A DNA stretch of 64,000 nt from Hyphomicrobiaceae bacterium (GTDB lineage: Bacteria; Pseudomonadota; Alphaproteobacteria; Rhizobiales; Hyphomicrobiaceae), in NCBI GenBank assembly GCA_008933705.1, contig WBUN01000015.1, forward strand, positions 1 to 64,000. The letters are read 5' to 3'. The position numbers and the translations under genes are program-made. The notes under the pieces were generated by a model. It ran no database searches and had not been told where the DNA came from. It worked only from the letters and a program-made list of their open reading frames with translations. Numbering within the stretch: the stretch's first letter is position 1; each line of letters opens with the position of its first letter. Shown here one piece after another: positions 35,675-45,917 of this stretch.

Positions 35675-37387
35675 ATGGCCAACAAAGAGGAAGAGCGCGG
35701 GTTCCTGCGCGGGCTGCAGACCTACGGCGACCGCGATTTCTCCATCTACATGCGCCGGGCGTTCGCCAGGTCGATGGGCTACTCGGGCGATGAGCTGGCG
35801 CGGCCGGTGGTCGGCATCGCCTTTACGCATTCCAGGTTCAACCCCTGCCACCGCCATTTCCCCGAGCTGCTCGAAGCGGTGAAGCGCGGGGTCACGGCGG
35901 CGGGCGGGCTGGCGCTGGAGTTTCCGACCATCTCGCTGCACGAGTCGACGCTGGCGCCCAACTCCATGAAGTTCCGCAACCTCATGGCCATGGACACCGA
36001 GGAGATGATCCGCGCCCAGCCCATGGATGCGGTGGTGCTGATGGGCGGCTGCGACAAGACCGTGCCGGCCCAGCTCATGGGCGCGGCCAGCGCCGGCAAG
36101 CCCGCCATACAACTCATCGGCGGGCCGCAGATGACCTCGCGCTACAAGGACGACCGCGTCGGCGCCTGCACCGACTGCCGCAAGTTCTGGACCCAGTTCC
36201 GCGCCGGCAACCTCGGCAAAGCCGAGATCGAGGCAGTCGAGGGCCGGCTTGTGACGACGGCCGGCACCTGCGCCGTGATGGGCACCGCCAGCACCATGGC
36301 GGCAATTGCCGAGGCTCTCGGCATGACGCTGCCCGGAACTGCCGCGATCCCTGCCGTGCACGCCGACCGGTTGCGCGCGGCGGAAGCCACGGGTACCAGG
36401 GCGGTCGCCCTCGCCAAGTCCGATTTGACACCGGACAAGATCATCACGGCCGGCGCCGTCGAGAATGCGGCGCGCGTGCTGCTGGCGCTCGGCGGCTCCA
36501 CCAACGGCGTGATCCATCTTGCCGCCATTGCCGGCCGCGCCGGCGTGAAGCTCGATCTGGAGCGCCTCAACGAGCTCTCCGACACCACGCCGGTGCTGGT
36601 GGCGGTGAAGCCCGTGGGCACCGAGTTCTACATGGAGGACTTCTTCGCCGCCGGCGGCATCGGCGCGGTGTTGCGCGAGCTGAAGCCGCTGCTGAACCTC
36701 GACTGCATGACGATCACCGGTGAAACGCTGGGGCAGCGGTTGTCGGCGGAGGAGGGCGCTTACGTCGACCGCCGCGTCATCAAGCCGGCCAGCACACCGC
36801 TGGAGCCGCAGGGCGGCCTCGTCGCGCTGTTCGGCTCGCTGGCGCCCGATGGCGCCATCATCAAGCGCTCCGCCGCGACGCCCGCGCTGTTTGAGAAGAC
36901 CGGCCGGGCCATCGTGTTCTCCTCCCTCGACGACCTGGGCGCGCGCATCGATGATCCCACGCTCGACGTCACGGCCGACGACTTCCTCATCCTGCAGAAC
37001 GCCGGCCCGAGGAGCACCGCGGCCATGCCGGAGGCCGGGTTCCTGCCGATCCCCAGGAAGCTGCTCGAAGCGGGCGTCAAGGACATGGTGCGCATCTCGG
37101 ACGCGCGCATGAGCGGCACCGCCTACGGCACCATTGTCCTGCACGTGGCGCCTGAAGCCGCCGCCGGCGGGCCGCTGGCGCTGGTGCGGACCGGCGACCG
37201 CATCCGGCTCAGCGTCAAGGAGCGCAGGCTCGATCTGCTGGTTGACGAGGCGGAGCTGGCCAGGCGGCGCAGCGGGTCGACGCGGGGCGCCGAGGTGCCC
37301 TTACGCGGCTACGACAAGCTGTTCCGCCAGTCGGTGCTGCAAGCCCCCGACGGCTGCGATTTCGATTTCCTGCGTCGGCAGCCATGA
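35675..37387 (+). CDS. IlvD/Edd family dehydratase
   Basis: A 570-residue iron-sulfur dehydratase. Cluster-ligand regions are visible in order: FNPCHRHF, GGCDKTVPAQLMG and GTCAVMGTASTMA. The C-terminal barrel has GPRSTAAMPE and DARMSGTAYG. The GACTDCRKFW segment and overall pattern match the branch with sugar-acid dehydratases (arabonate/xylonate type, often [2Fe-2S]) as well as atypical dihydroxyacid dehydratases. The gene context, an HMG-CoA-lyase-like gene downstream, does not settle it. GAGGA precedes the ATG at 35675. The housekeeping ilvD is presumably elsewhere. Confidence 0.85.
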   Translation: MANKEEERGFLRGLQTYGDRDFSIYMRRAFARSMGYSGDELARPVVGIAFTHSRFNPCHRHFPELLEAVKRGVTAAGGLALEFPTISLHESTLAPNSMKFRNLMAMDTEEMIRAQPMDAVVLMGGCDKTVPAQLMGAASAGKPAIQLIGGPQMTSRYKDDRVGACTDCRKFWTQFRAGNLGKAEIEAVEGRLVTTAGTCAVMGTASTMAAIAEALGMTLPGTAAIPAVHADRLRAAEATGTRAVALAKSDLTPDKIITAGAVENAARVLLALGGSTNGVIHLAAIAGRAGVKLDLERLNELSDTTPVLVAVKPVGTEFYMEDFFAAGGIGAVLRELKPLLNLDCMTITGETLGQRLSAEEGAYVDRRVIKPASTPLEPQGGLVALFGSLAPDGAIIKRSAATPALFEKTGRAIVFSSLDDLGARIDDPTLDVTADDFLILQNAGPRSTAAMPEAGFLPIPRKLLEAGVKDMVRISDARMSGTAYGTIVLHVAPEAAAGGPLALVRTGDRIRLSVKERRLDLLVDEAELARRRSGSTRGAEVPLRGYDKLFRQSVLQAPDGCDFDFLRRQP

Positions 37388-37536
37388 GCGCAGCGCTGAC
37401 GAGGCCGTCCCCGTCTCTTCGGCATGTTCGCGTTGGTCCCGTGCAGGTGCTAGTAGTGCCAAAGCAGGTCGCGCCGTCCCGGCGCGCATCTCAACACGAC
37501 AGGGAGACCGCAGGGTCCGGCCAGGAGAGACGGCAG

Positions 37537-38478
37537 ATGAGCAAGGTCGAGATTCTCGAGGTTGCGCCCCGCGACGGCTTCCAGGCGGTGAAGGCTTTCA
37601 TTCCGACCGAAACCAAGATCGCGCTCATCGAGGAGCTGGCCGCCTGCGGCATCGCCCGCCTGGAGATCGGCTCGTTCGTCAGCCCGAAGGCGATCGCGCA
37701 GATGGCCGATACGTCCGACATCCTCAAGCGCGCGCGTCTGCCGGCGGGGGTGCGCATCCAGGTGCTGGTGCCGAACGCAAAGGGCCTGCAGCTTGCGCTG
37801 GCCGCCGGCGTGCGCGAGGTCGGCTGGGTCATCTCCGTGTCGGAGAGCCACAACCGCTCCAACGTGCGCCGCAGCGTGGATGAGAGCTTCCGCGAGTTCG
37901 CCGACGCCTGGCAGGGGCTCGGCGCCGGCAAGCCGCGCCTGCGCTTCAGCCTGTCCACCTGCTTCGACTGCCCGTTCGAGGGCCGCATCGCCGAGGATGA
38001 CGTTGTGCGCGCGGTGGAGCGCGTCATCGCCATCGCGCCGGACGTGGAGATCGCCATCTGCGATACCACCGGCCGGGCGGCGACCGACCATGTGGGCACG
38101 CTCTTTGCGCGCCTGCTCCCGGCCTACGCGAGCAAACGCGTCGCCTTTGCCTATCATGGTCACGACACGTACGGCCTCGGCGTCGCCAACGCCATCGAGG
38201 CCTACCGCCAGGGCGTGCGGGTGATCGACGGCGCCGCCGGCGGGCTCGGCGGCTGCCCGTTCGCGCCGGGCGCCGCCGGCAACACGGCCACCGAGGATCT
38301 CGTGTTCGCCTTCGAGCACATGGGCATCAAGACCGGCATCGCGCTCGACAAGCTGCTGGCCGTCGCCGACCGCATCGCCGCGGTGGCGCCCGATCAGGCC
38401 GGCGGCAAGGTGCGCACGGTGCCGCGGCGCCGCGTCCTTGCGGGCTTCGGTCCGGCGACGCGCGGCATTCCGACGTAG
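37537..38478 (+). CDS. Hydroxymethylglutaryl-CoA lyase-type enzyme
   Basis: A 313-residue TIM-barrel lyase. The opening EVAPRDGFQ is the HMGL-like substrate and metal motif. FGCP-type strands include STCFDCPFEG, and the metal-binding H-x-H is in YHGHDTYGLG. The C-terminal loop GGLGGCPFAPGAAGN is the HMG-CoA lyase signature with the catalytic Cys. Members cleave HMG-CoA to acetoacetate and acetyl-CoA in leucine degradation, or related CoA substrates. The start at 37537 has GGAG upstream; a long in-frame extension before it is not conserved-looking. It follows the IlvD-like gene by 149 bases. Confidence 0.87.
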   Translation: MSKVEILEVAPRDGFQAVKAFIPTETKIALIEELAACGIARLEIGSFVSPKAIAQMADTSDILKRARLPAGVRIQVLVPNAKGLQLALAAGVREVGWVISVSESHNRSNVRRSVDESFREFADAWQGLGAGKPRLRFSLSTCFDCPFEGRIAEDDVVRAVERVIAIAPDVEIAICDTTGRAATDHVGTLFARLLPAYASKRVAFAYHGHDTYGLGVANAIEAYRQGVRVIDGAAGGLGGCPFAPGAAGNTATEDLVFAFEHMGIKTGIALDKLLAVADRIAAVAPDQAGGKVRTVPRRRVLAGFGPATRGIPT

Positions 38479-38524
38479 CGTCGGCGGCGGACCAGGCTCC
38501 TGATGACGCTGACCATCCTGCCGA

Positions 38525-39424
38525 CTATGGGGTCTGGCCGCCGCCCGCCTTGCCGGATGCAGCTCCCGCCGCTCGTTCCTCGGCCTTGGCCTGGTCCCAG
38601 AGGCGGTCCATCTCGGCCAGCGTCGACTGCGCGGGCACGCGCCCGTCGGCGGCCAGCACCTCCTCGATGCGGCGGAACCGGCGCACGAATTTCTGGTTGG
38701 CCGATCGCAGCGCCGCCTCGGGGTCGATCTTCAGGTGGCGCGCAATGTTCGCCATCACGAACAGCAGATCGCCGTACTCCTCCGCGATCTCCGCCCGGTC
38801 GCTTTCGCCGGCGCCGGCGGCATCAATAGCCTCCTCGAGCTCGACAAGCTCCTCCTTGAGCTTTTCACACACGGGCGCGAGCGAAGGCCAGTCGAAGCCG
38901 ACACGCGCGGCTTTTGCCTGCAACTTGACGGCGCGCGTGAGGCCGGGAAGGCCGACGGGGACGTCGGCGAGGATGCTCGCCTTCTCCCGCTCGCCTTCAC
39001 GGGAAGGCGCGTCGGCGATGCCGTGCGCGGCTGGCCCTTGCGCCTTCTCCTCCGCCTTGATGCGCTCCCAGAAGCCGGGCGAGGCGCCGGCGGCGCGCTC
39101 CTCGGCGCTGCCGAACACATGCGGGTGCCGCCGGATCATCTTGCGCGTGATGGTGTCGACCACGTCGGCGAAGGAGAAGGCACGCGCTTCCTCAGCCATG
39201 CGGGCGTGATAGACGACCTGCAGCAGCAAATCGCCCAGCTCCTCCTTGAGCGCGGCGAGATCAGCCCTCTCGATGGCGTCGGCCACCTCATAGGCCTCCT
39301 CGATGGTGTAAGGCGCAATGGTCGCAAACGTCTGCTCGAGATCCCACGGACAACCCGTGCCGGGGGTGCGCAGGGCGGCCATGACGGCCAGGAGGTCGGG
39401 GAGGGACTTGGGCGAGCCGCTCAT
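38525..39424 (-). CDS. mazG: Nucleoside triphosphate pyrophosphohydrolase MazG
   Basis: A 299-residue protein with two tandem MazG all-alpha domains, as in the E. coli enzyme that hydrolyses NTPs and dNTPs. The first has CPWDLEQTFATIAPYTIEEAYE and EELGDLLLQVVYHARM. The second has EELVELEEAI and EEYGDLLFVMANIAR; the E-E-x-x-E and E-x-x-D metal motifs are present in both. A Lys/Glu-rich linker of about 80 residues joins them. The ATG at 39424 gives the normal N-terminus. It is divergent from arfB. Confidence 0.93.
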   Translation of the reverse strand: MSGSPKSLPDLLAVMAALRTPGTGCPWDLEQTFATIAPYTIEEAYEVADAIERADLAALKEELGDLLLQVVYHARMAEEARAFSFADVVDTITRKMIRRHPHVFGSAEERAAGASPGFWERIKAEEKAQGPAAHGIADAPSREGEREKASILADVPVGLPGLTRAVKLQAKAARVGFDWPSLAPVCEKLKEELVELEEAIDAAGAGESDRAEIAEEYGDLLFVMANIARHLKIDPEAALRSANQKFVRRFRRIEEVLAADGRVPAQSTLAEMDRLWDQAKAEERAAGAASGKAGGGQTP

Positions 39425-39514
39425 TGTGGTCGTTCCTGATGCCGCAATCCGTGCTAAGGCCGGTCTGATAGCATGAAACAGCAATACGGGGAGCGGCAAG
39501 GCCGAAGCCCGAGG

Positions 39515-39934
39515 ATGCGCATCACCGACAGAATTGCGCTCGGCGAGGACGAGATCGAGGAAGTGTTCGTTCGTGCCTCGGGGCCCGGAGGGCAGAACGT
39601 CAACAAGGTCTCGACCGCCGTTCAGCTCAGATTCGATGCGCGCCGATCGCCCTCCCTGCCGGTGCCGGTGCGCGAACGCCTGCAGGCGCTGGCGGGCCGG
39701 CGCATGACCGCTGACGGCGTGATCGTCATCACCGCCAACCGCTTCCGCAGCCAGGCGCGCAACCGGGAAGATGCGCGCGAGCGTCTGGCGGCCCTGATCG
39801 CACGGGCGGCAGCGGCGCCGACACCGCGCCGGGCGACGCGGCCGACGTACGCTTCCAAGGTGCGGCGCGCCGAGGCAAAACAGCGGCGCTCGAAGCTGAA
39901 GCAGTTGCGTCGCGGCGGCATTGCAGAGGACTGA
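39515..39934 (+). CDS. arfB: Alternative ribosome-rescue factor B (peptidyl-tRNA hydrolase)
   Basis: A 139-residue protein that frees ribosomes stalled on mRNA lacking a stop codon. The catalytic GGQ is at residues 25-27 within ASGPGGQNVNKVSTAV. The Lys/Arg-rich C-terminal tail (RRAEAKQRRSKLKQLRRGG) is the part that enters the empty mRNA channel in the family. MRITDRIAL at 39515 matches the family N-terminus, so the ATG at 39473 is less likely. Confidence 0.93.
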   Translation: MRITDRIALGEDEIEEVFVRASGPGGQNVNKVSTAVQLRFDARRSPSLPVPVRERLQALAGRRMTADGVIVITANRFRSQARNREDARERLAALIARAAAAPTPRRATRPTYASKVRRAEAKQRRSKLKQLRRGGIAED

Positions 39935-39987
39935 CGGGAAGCCGGCAGGCGCCGATCGTCACCGCGGGGGCAGGGGAGCGCCGCGCC

Positions 39988-40419
39988 TCAAGCCTCCACC
40001 GAGGTCGTCGTCTCGAACGCGAAGCCTTCATCGGCCCAGCCCGTCATGCCGCCTAGCATCACCTTCACCGGTCGGCCGAGCGCGGACAGCTTGAGAGCTG
40101 CCCGATCCGCACCGTTGCAGTGCGGACCCGCGCAATAAACCACGAACAGCGTGTCGTGCGGCCATCCCATCATACGCTCGGCAGTGATGTCGGCATGCGG
40201 AAGGCTGACGGCGCCGGGCACATGCGTCCTTGCGTAGGCGGCGCGGCTGCGCACGTCGAGCAGCACGAAATCATGGGGGCCGTTCTTCAGCGACTGATGC
40301 ACGTCCCAGCAATCGGTCTCAAGCGCGAGCTTGCGCGCGAAGTGACGGGCGGCATCGGAGGGAGCGGCCGCGTCGATGGCAGCCACCAGGCTTCGGCGGG
40401 GTGTCTCTTGCGTGGGCAT
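39988..40419 (-). CDS. Rhodanese-domain protein
   Basis: A 143-residue single-domain rhodanese. The CDC25/rhodanese A motif is VLLDVRSRAAYARTHVPGA and the active loop YCAGPHCNGA has its catalytic Cys at 96. The MLGGMTGWADEGF end is typical. Such proteins move sulfane sulfur between thiols. GGAGGTG lies 6 bases before the ATG at 40419. It is preceded by a strongly AT-rich stretch with a 16-bp palindrome and is probably regulated there. A link with sulfide oxidation in region 3 is possible but unproven. Confidence 0.9.
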   Translation of the reverse strand: MPTQETPRRSLVAAIDAAAPSDAARHFARKLALETDCWDVHQSLKNGPHDFVLLDVRSRAAYARTHVPGAVSLPHADITAERMMGWPHDTLFVVYCAGPHCNGADRAALKLSALGRPVKVMLGGMTGWADEGFAFETTTSVEA

Positions 40420-40467
40420 TGCTTCACCTCCGATTCGTACGGACACCTATGTGGCTAGGCTCATTCG

Positions 40468-40483
40468 CATAATATATATTATG
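40468..40483. promoter_or_regulatory. Perfect AT-rich palindrome before the rhodanese gene
   Basis: The 16-base sequence CATAATATATATTATG equals its own reverse complement. It lies 49 bases upstream of the rhodanese start within an AT-rich island (about 40460-40530) in an otherwise GC-rich genome. Its position fits overlap with a promoter -10 region. ArsR-type sulfur-responsive repressors (BigR/SqrR group) use AT-rich inverted repeats at rhodanese genes, but the consensus was not checked. Confidence 0.55.
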
Positions 40484-40550
40484 GAAAATAACGAGACTTA
40501 TATCTTATGAAACAGGGTAATATGCTACCAAGTCAGGCGGGGTATCCCGG

Positions 40551-42077
40551 TCATTTTTCCTGCTTCTCGTAGTTGTCCGCAACCAGGCGATCGAGCAACC
40601 GCACGCCCCAGCCCGAGCCCCAGCTCGGGTTGATCTCGTTGCGGGTGGAGTCCATGGCCGTGCCGGCGACATCCAGATGCGCCCACGGCGTATCCTTGAT
40701 GAAGCGCTGCAGGAAATGCGCGGCCGTGATGGATCCGGCATGCCGGCCGCCGATGTTCTTCATGTCGGCGTTCTTGCTGTCGATGAGCTTGTCGTACGCC
40801 TTGGCCATCGGCATGCGCCACACTTTCTCGCCGGTCGCCTCCCCTGCCGCGGCCAACTCGGCGGCAAGGCGGTCGTCGTTGGAGAAGAGCCCTGCGTACT
40901 CCTTGCCGAGCGCAACCAGGATGGCGCCGGTCAGGGTGGCAAGATCGACGATGAAGCGCGGCTTGAACCGCTCCTGCGCGTACCAGAGCACATCGGCCAG
41001 GAGGAGCCGGCCCTCGGCATCGGTATTGAGCACCTCGATGGTCTGGCCGGACATGCTGGTGACGATGTCGCCCGGCCGCTGAGCCGAGCCCGACGGCATA
41101 TTCTCGGTGAGGCCGATGAGGCCGACTGCGTTGACGGCCGCCTTGCGCGTCGCGAGCGCCAGCATGAGGCCGGCGACGCAGGCAGCGCCGCCCATGTCGC
41201 CCTTCATGTCCTCCATGCCGGCAGCCGGCTTCATGGAGATGCCGCCGGTGTCGAAGCACACGCCCTTGCCGACGAAACACAGCGTCTTGGCGCGCTTGGA
41301 TTTGGCGCCGTGCCACTGCAGGACGACCACGCGGGAGGGGCGCTCGCTGCCCCGGCCGACTGCCAACAGCGCATTCATCTTCAGCGCCTCGAGCTGGTCC
41401 TCGTCGAGGATTTCGACCTCGATGCCTGCACGGGCGAGATCGCGCATGCGCTCGGCGAACTCGACGGGGCCCAGCACGTTGGCCGGCTCGTTGACGAGGT
41501 CGCGGGCGAGGAACATGCCGTCCGCGATCGCCTTGCGGCTCGCAAACGCTTTGGCCGCTGCATCCGGCTTAGGGCATTGAATGATGATCTTGCGCAACCC
41601 GTCACGCACCTCGGCCTCGGCGCCGTCCTCCGTCGGCTTGCGGGTCTGGTACTTCCTGAACGCGTAGCTTCTGAGCAGAGCGCCGAAAGCCAGATCAGCC
41701 GCGAAGGTGTCGGCGCTGACCTCGCCCGCGTCCGCAGGGTCGGCGACGAGGGTCGCGCTGTCGCCTTTGCGCGCGTTGATCTGCGCGAAGGCATAGCCGC
41801 CGAGCAGCAGCCGGTCGGTCTCCTTCGGCGCCCGGCCCGTGCCGACCAGCAGCAGCCGCTGCGTGTCCAACCCGGCGGGAGCCAGGATCTCGATTGCCGT
41901 CTTCGCCTTGCCCATGAAGTCGGCGGCACCGGCGGCCTTCCTGAGCGCACCCTTCGCCCGTTCATCGAACCCTCGCGCCACGCTGCCGAGCGCCAGATCC
42001 TGCCCCGCCAGCAGCACGACGGTTCCAACCGGCGCCGCCGTCAGGGGGGCGAACTCAATCTGCAGAGGCTCAGGCAT
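40551..42077 (-). CDS. pepA: Leucyl aminopeptidase (M17)
   Basis: A 508-residue cytosolic aminopeptidase with two bound metal ions. The metal and active-site stretches are [30 protein letters not shown] and [14 protein letters not shown], followed by [17 protein letters not shown]. The variable N-terminal domain (to about residue 175) precedes the catalytic domain. The ATG at 42077 is selected because the upstream ATG adds a non-family leader. It stands alone, flanked on the left by the rhodanese gene. Confidence 0.95.
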   Translation of the reverse strand: MPEPLQIEFAPLTAAPVGTVVLLAGQDLALGSVARGFDERAKGALRKAAGAADFMGKAKTAIEILAPAGLDTQRLLLVGTGRAPKETDRLLLGGYAFAQINARKGDSATLVADPADAGEVSADTFAADLAFGALLRSYAFRKYQTRKPTEDGAEAEVRDGLRKIIIQCPKPDAAAKAFASRKAIADGMFLARDLVNEPANVLGPVEFAERMRDLARAGIEVEILDEDQLEALKMNALLAVGRGSERPSRVVVLQWHGAKSKRAKTLCFVGKGVCFDTGGISMKPAAGMEDMKGDMGGAACVAGLMLALATRKAAVNAVGLIGLTENMPSGSAQRPGDIVTSMSGQTIEVLNTDAEGRLLLADVLWYAQERFKPRFIVDLATLTGAILVALGKEYAGLFSNDDRLAAELAAAGEATGEKVWRMPMAKAYDKLIDSKNADMKNIGGRHAGSITAAHFLQRFIKDTPWAHLDVAGTAMDSTRNEINPSWGSGWGVRLLDRLVADNYEKQEK

Positions 42078-42285
42078 GTTGCGGCTTCCAGCATGGGTTG
42101 CAGGCACGCCTTAACGGGCGCTCGATGTCCCGTCCGCCAATGGTGGCCCCGGCACATGCGCGGCGGACGATGCCGAGCACCCAGGAACGGAAGGGCTGGC
42201 AACAATAGACGGTGGACGGCGAAGAGCAAGCCGGCCCGGCAGGCACACGGCTCTTCGGCGGGACCGGGCCCGCGCAGGCCGACCG

Positions 42286-42816
42286 TCAGAGAACGATTTG
42301 CGCCGGCATCATGATCCTGCGCACCTGCTTCGTGGCTTCGAGCTCCTTCAGAGGATCGAACCGGCGCAAGGCGCCGAAGCTGAGACCTGTCAGGCTTTCG
42401 ACATCCTTGATCGCGCGCTGATGAACGCGCGCGACCTCCCGGACCTTGGGCAGCGGCGTCACCCTCTCCTCCAGGTCGACGATCTGATCGCTCTGGTCGA
42501 GAACGAAGGCCGTCGCAGCCTGCGTGCCGTCCGACTTCTTGTAGACGATCACCTTCCAGAAGCGCGCCGGGATGAGCCATGGCCCACCCGGCTTGTCAGC
42601 CCGATACTCGAGATCGTCGCCGAAAACCGGCCCGGTGAAGACGGAAATCTTGTGATCGCTCGGATAGACGGGTACGGCAGCACCGTTTCGGCGGCCGGAC
42701 GAAGACGCTGCGCGCCCTGCCGCGCGCGGTCCTGCGATCACGGCTTCCTCGGCGGTCCCGAGCTTCTTGGCGCGAACCGTTGCGCGTGGCGCAATCATGC
42801 CTCGTTCTGCAATCAT
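42286..42816 (-). pseudogene. Truncated DNA/RNA non-specific endonuclease (NUC1), catalytic half missing
   Basis: The 176-codon frame carries only the C-terminal half of a NUC1-type nuclease. The recognisable run is KISVFTGPVFGDD, IPARFWKVIVY, TAFVLDQ and the end LTGLSFGALRRFDPL. The region that should hold the DRGH catalytic motif and the metal-binding Asn is absent. About 50 basic, low-complexity residues (RAAGRAASSSGRR) stand in its place. I found no missing half in the neighbouring 250 bases on the same strand. It is probably a remnant, though a short expressed fragment cannot be excluded. Confidence 0.65.
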
Positions 42817-43062
42817 TGCCCGACTCTCAAATAGCTGCGGCGGGTGAAGATCAAAATGCAGGTACGACGAAAATCAAAAGGCGATATGGCGCGCAAAGGA
42901 CGCGCAGGCCTTGATTGCTGGCCGCCGTGGCCCGCAAGAAATGCGAGCCGACTGTGACATGCCCGTCACAGCCCGGCTCAACCCCTTCGTGTAGCCTACA
43001 TTCTGTGTGCGCCCTGTTTTCGAGCCTGGGCCAAAATGGTTGTTGTGCGTTGGGGATTTTCG

Positions 43063-44448
43063 ATGTCTTGCATGCGGCGTATCCAGCTTTGGTCTGTGAT
43101 TGCATCTGGCGTCTTGGTACTCACCGCCTGCTCAGAGTTTTATCCCCGATTTGACAGCCCGCTGAACCCGGATATCCGCGAACTACGCTCTGTTGAGGTC
43201 ATCGATGGTGTCAAGTGTGCGATAACAGGCTTCCTGCGGGATCGGGCCGTCAAGGTAACCGAAAGAGCGATCCTGGAAGCGCGCACCCATCAGTGCCGCA
43301 CCGACGGAAGCAATTGGTCCATCGTCTTCCTGAAGCGAGCCCAACCGAAGGACAAGGATTGCACGAGAGCGAATAAGCCGGAGGATGTCACGCCGCTCGA
43401 GTGCAATCCGACCTACTATGCGTGGGCTTATGAGAGGTATCAGAAGGCGGGCAAGAAGCATATCGCAACCGGCACGAGCTGTGTCCCAAACGGGGGGTGT
43501 CTTCCCGGCACTATACCCAGAGGTAACGGGACTTGCGTCGTCAGCGACGACAGCCGCTTTGCAATAGACCCCAACAATAATGCCACCATAGAGCTTACGC
43601 TGACGTCGAACAATACCGGTGGAATTCACTACACTCGACTTGACGCTGAGCACTTCGGATGGCTCGAGCGATTCATTGCGCCGGGCGGCGTTCCGGCTGG
43701 AACGCCCTTCCCCCAGCTCGAGGCAAAGTCGAAGGGATCCAACGTCGTCGCCGTGAAGCTCATCATGCCGCAGAGTCCCTATATCAAGGAACGCTCGCCG
43801 GAGAAGACGCATCCGCACATAGCCCGCGATATCGAGAAGATCAACGAGAAGATACGCTTGGCCGTTTTTGAGGATGCGGAAAAGAAGAGGCTGAAACTCA
43901 TGCTGCCCGAGGCGATGCAGTCTTTTGTTGGCGACATTGGTGCGCCGCCCGCTGCAAGAGAGCCCGTCGCTTACACCCCTCAAGCTCTCAGCGCGCTCGC
44001 CAACGAGGAGAATGCGGAATTCATGGACAAGTGCACCGACCGAAAGATCGATTTTGTCGCGCTCAAGCGATTGATCGAAAAGTTTGTAACCGAGAAAGAG
44101 GACCTCATGTTCAGGGGGTCGCCTGATGTGTTCCTCGATGAGCTGGTGTTGACGACTTCTTTTCAGATAACGCTCGATGCTTCGGCGGGCACGTACCACA
44201 TCTTTCGCTTCTTCCCCGTGCTGGTGCCGCCGACAGTCAAATTGAATCCCGACCACACCAATCAGTTGAAGATTACGTTCCGCGGGGTGAAGGGCCGAGG
44301 AAGCCCGAGAAACCGCGAGGCGATCCGTCAAAGATGCCTGACAAGACTTCAGGGAGTGCCCGGAGCCAGCTCGGAATGCGATAGGCCCAGCACGCTCATG
44401 CTCGAGAGCGTCATCGAGGCGGTCGAGTCAAACAAGGCGGGTGGTTGA
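43063..44448 (+). CDS. Orphan lipoprotein, lower GC than its neighbours
   Basis: A 461-residue protein with a signal peptide ending in a lipobox (VLVLTAC, Cys about residue 23), so probably a membrane-anchored periplasmic protein. The mature chain has several cysteines between about residues 50 and 160 (including TSCVPNGGC) that may form disulfides, then a long alpha/beta region without a recognised domain. Codon choice (AAT, ATA, CGA, ACA) and base composition are visibly less GC-rich than those of the flanking genes, suggesting acquisition. GGGGA lies 6 bases before the ATG at 43063; an ATG at 43036 is an alternative. It is convergent with ntrC, only 7 bases apart. Confidence 0.75.
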   Translation: MSCMRRIQLWSVIASGVLVLTACSEFYPRFDSPLNPDIRELRSVEVIDGVKCAITGFLRDRAVKVTERAILEARTHQCRTDGSNWSIVFLKRAQPKDKDCTRANKPEDVTPLECNPTYYAWAYERYQKAGKKHIATGTSCVPNGGCLPGTIPRGNGTCVVSDDSRFAIDPNNNATIELTLTSNNTGGIHYTRLDAEHFGWLERFIAPGGVPAGTPFPQLEAKSKGSNVVAVKLIMPQSPYIKERSPEKTHPHIARDIEKINEKIRLAVFEDAEKKRLKLMLPEAMQSFVGDIGAPPAAREPVAYTPQALSALANEENAEFMDKCTDRKIDFVALKRLIEKFVTEKEDLMFRGSPDVFLDELVLTTSFQITLDASAGTYHIFRFFPVLVPPTVKLNPDHTNQLKITFRGVKGRGSPRNREAIRQRCLTRLQGVPGASSECDRPSTLMLESVIEAVESNKAGG

Positions 44449-44455
44449 GCCACCC

Positions 44456-45901
<1,446 letters not shown>

Positions 45902-45917
45902 GGGCTTTCCTTACCTG

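Noticed and set aside
42851..43105. Minus-strand frame next to the nuclease remnant, examined for the missing catalytic half
   Set aside because: It contains no DRGH-like motif or other nuclease similarity.
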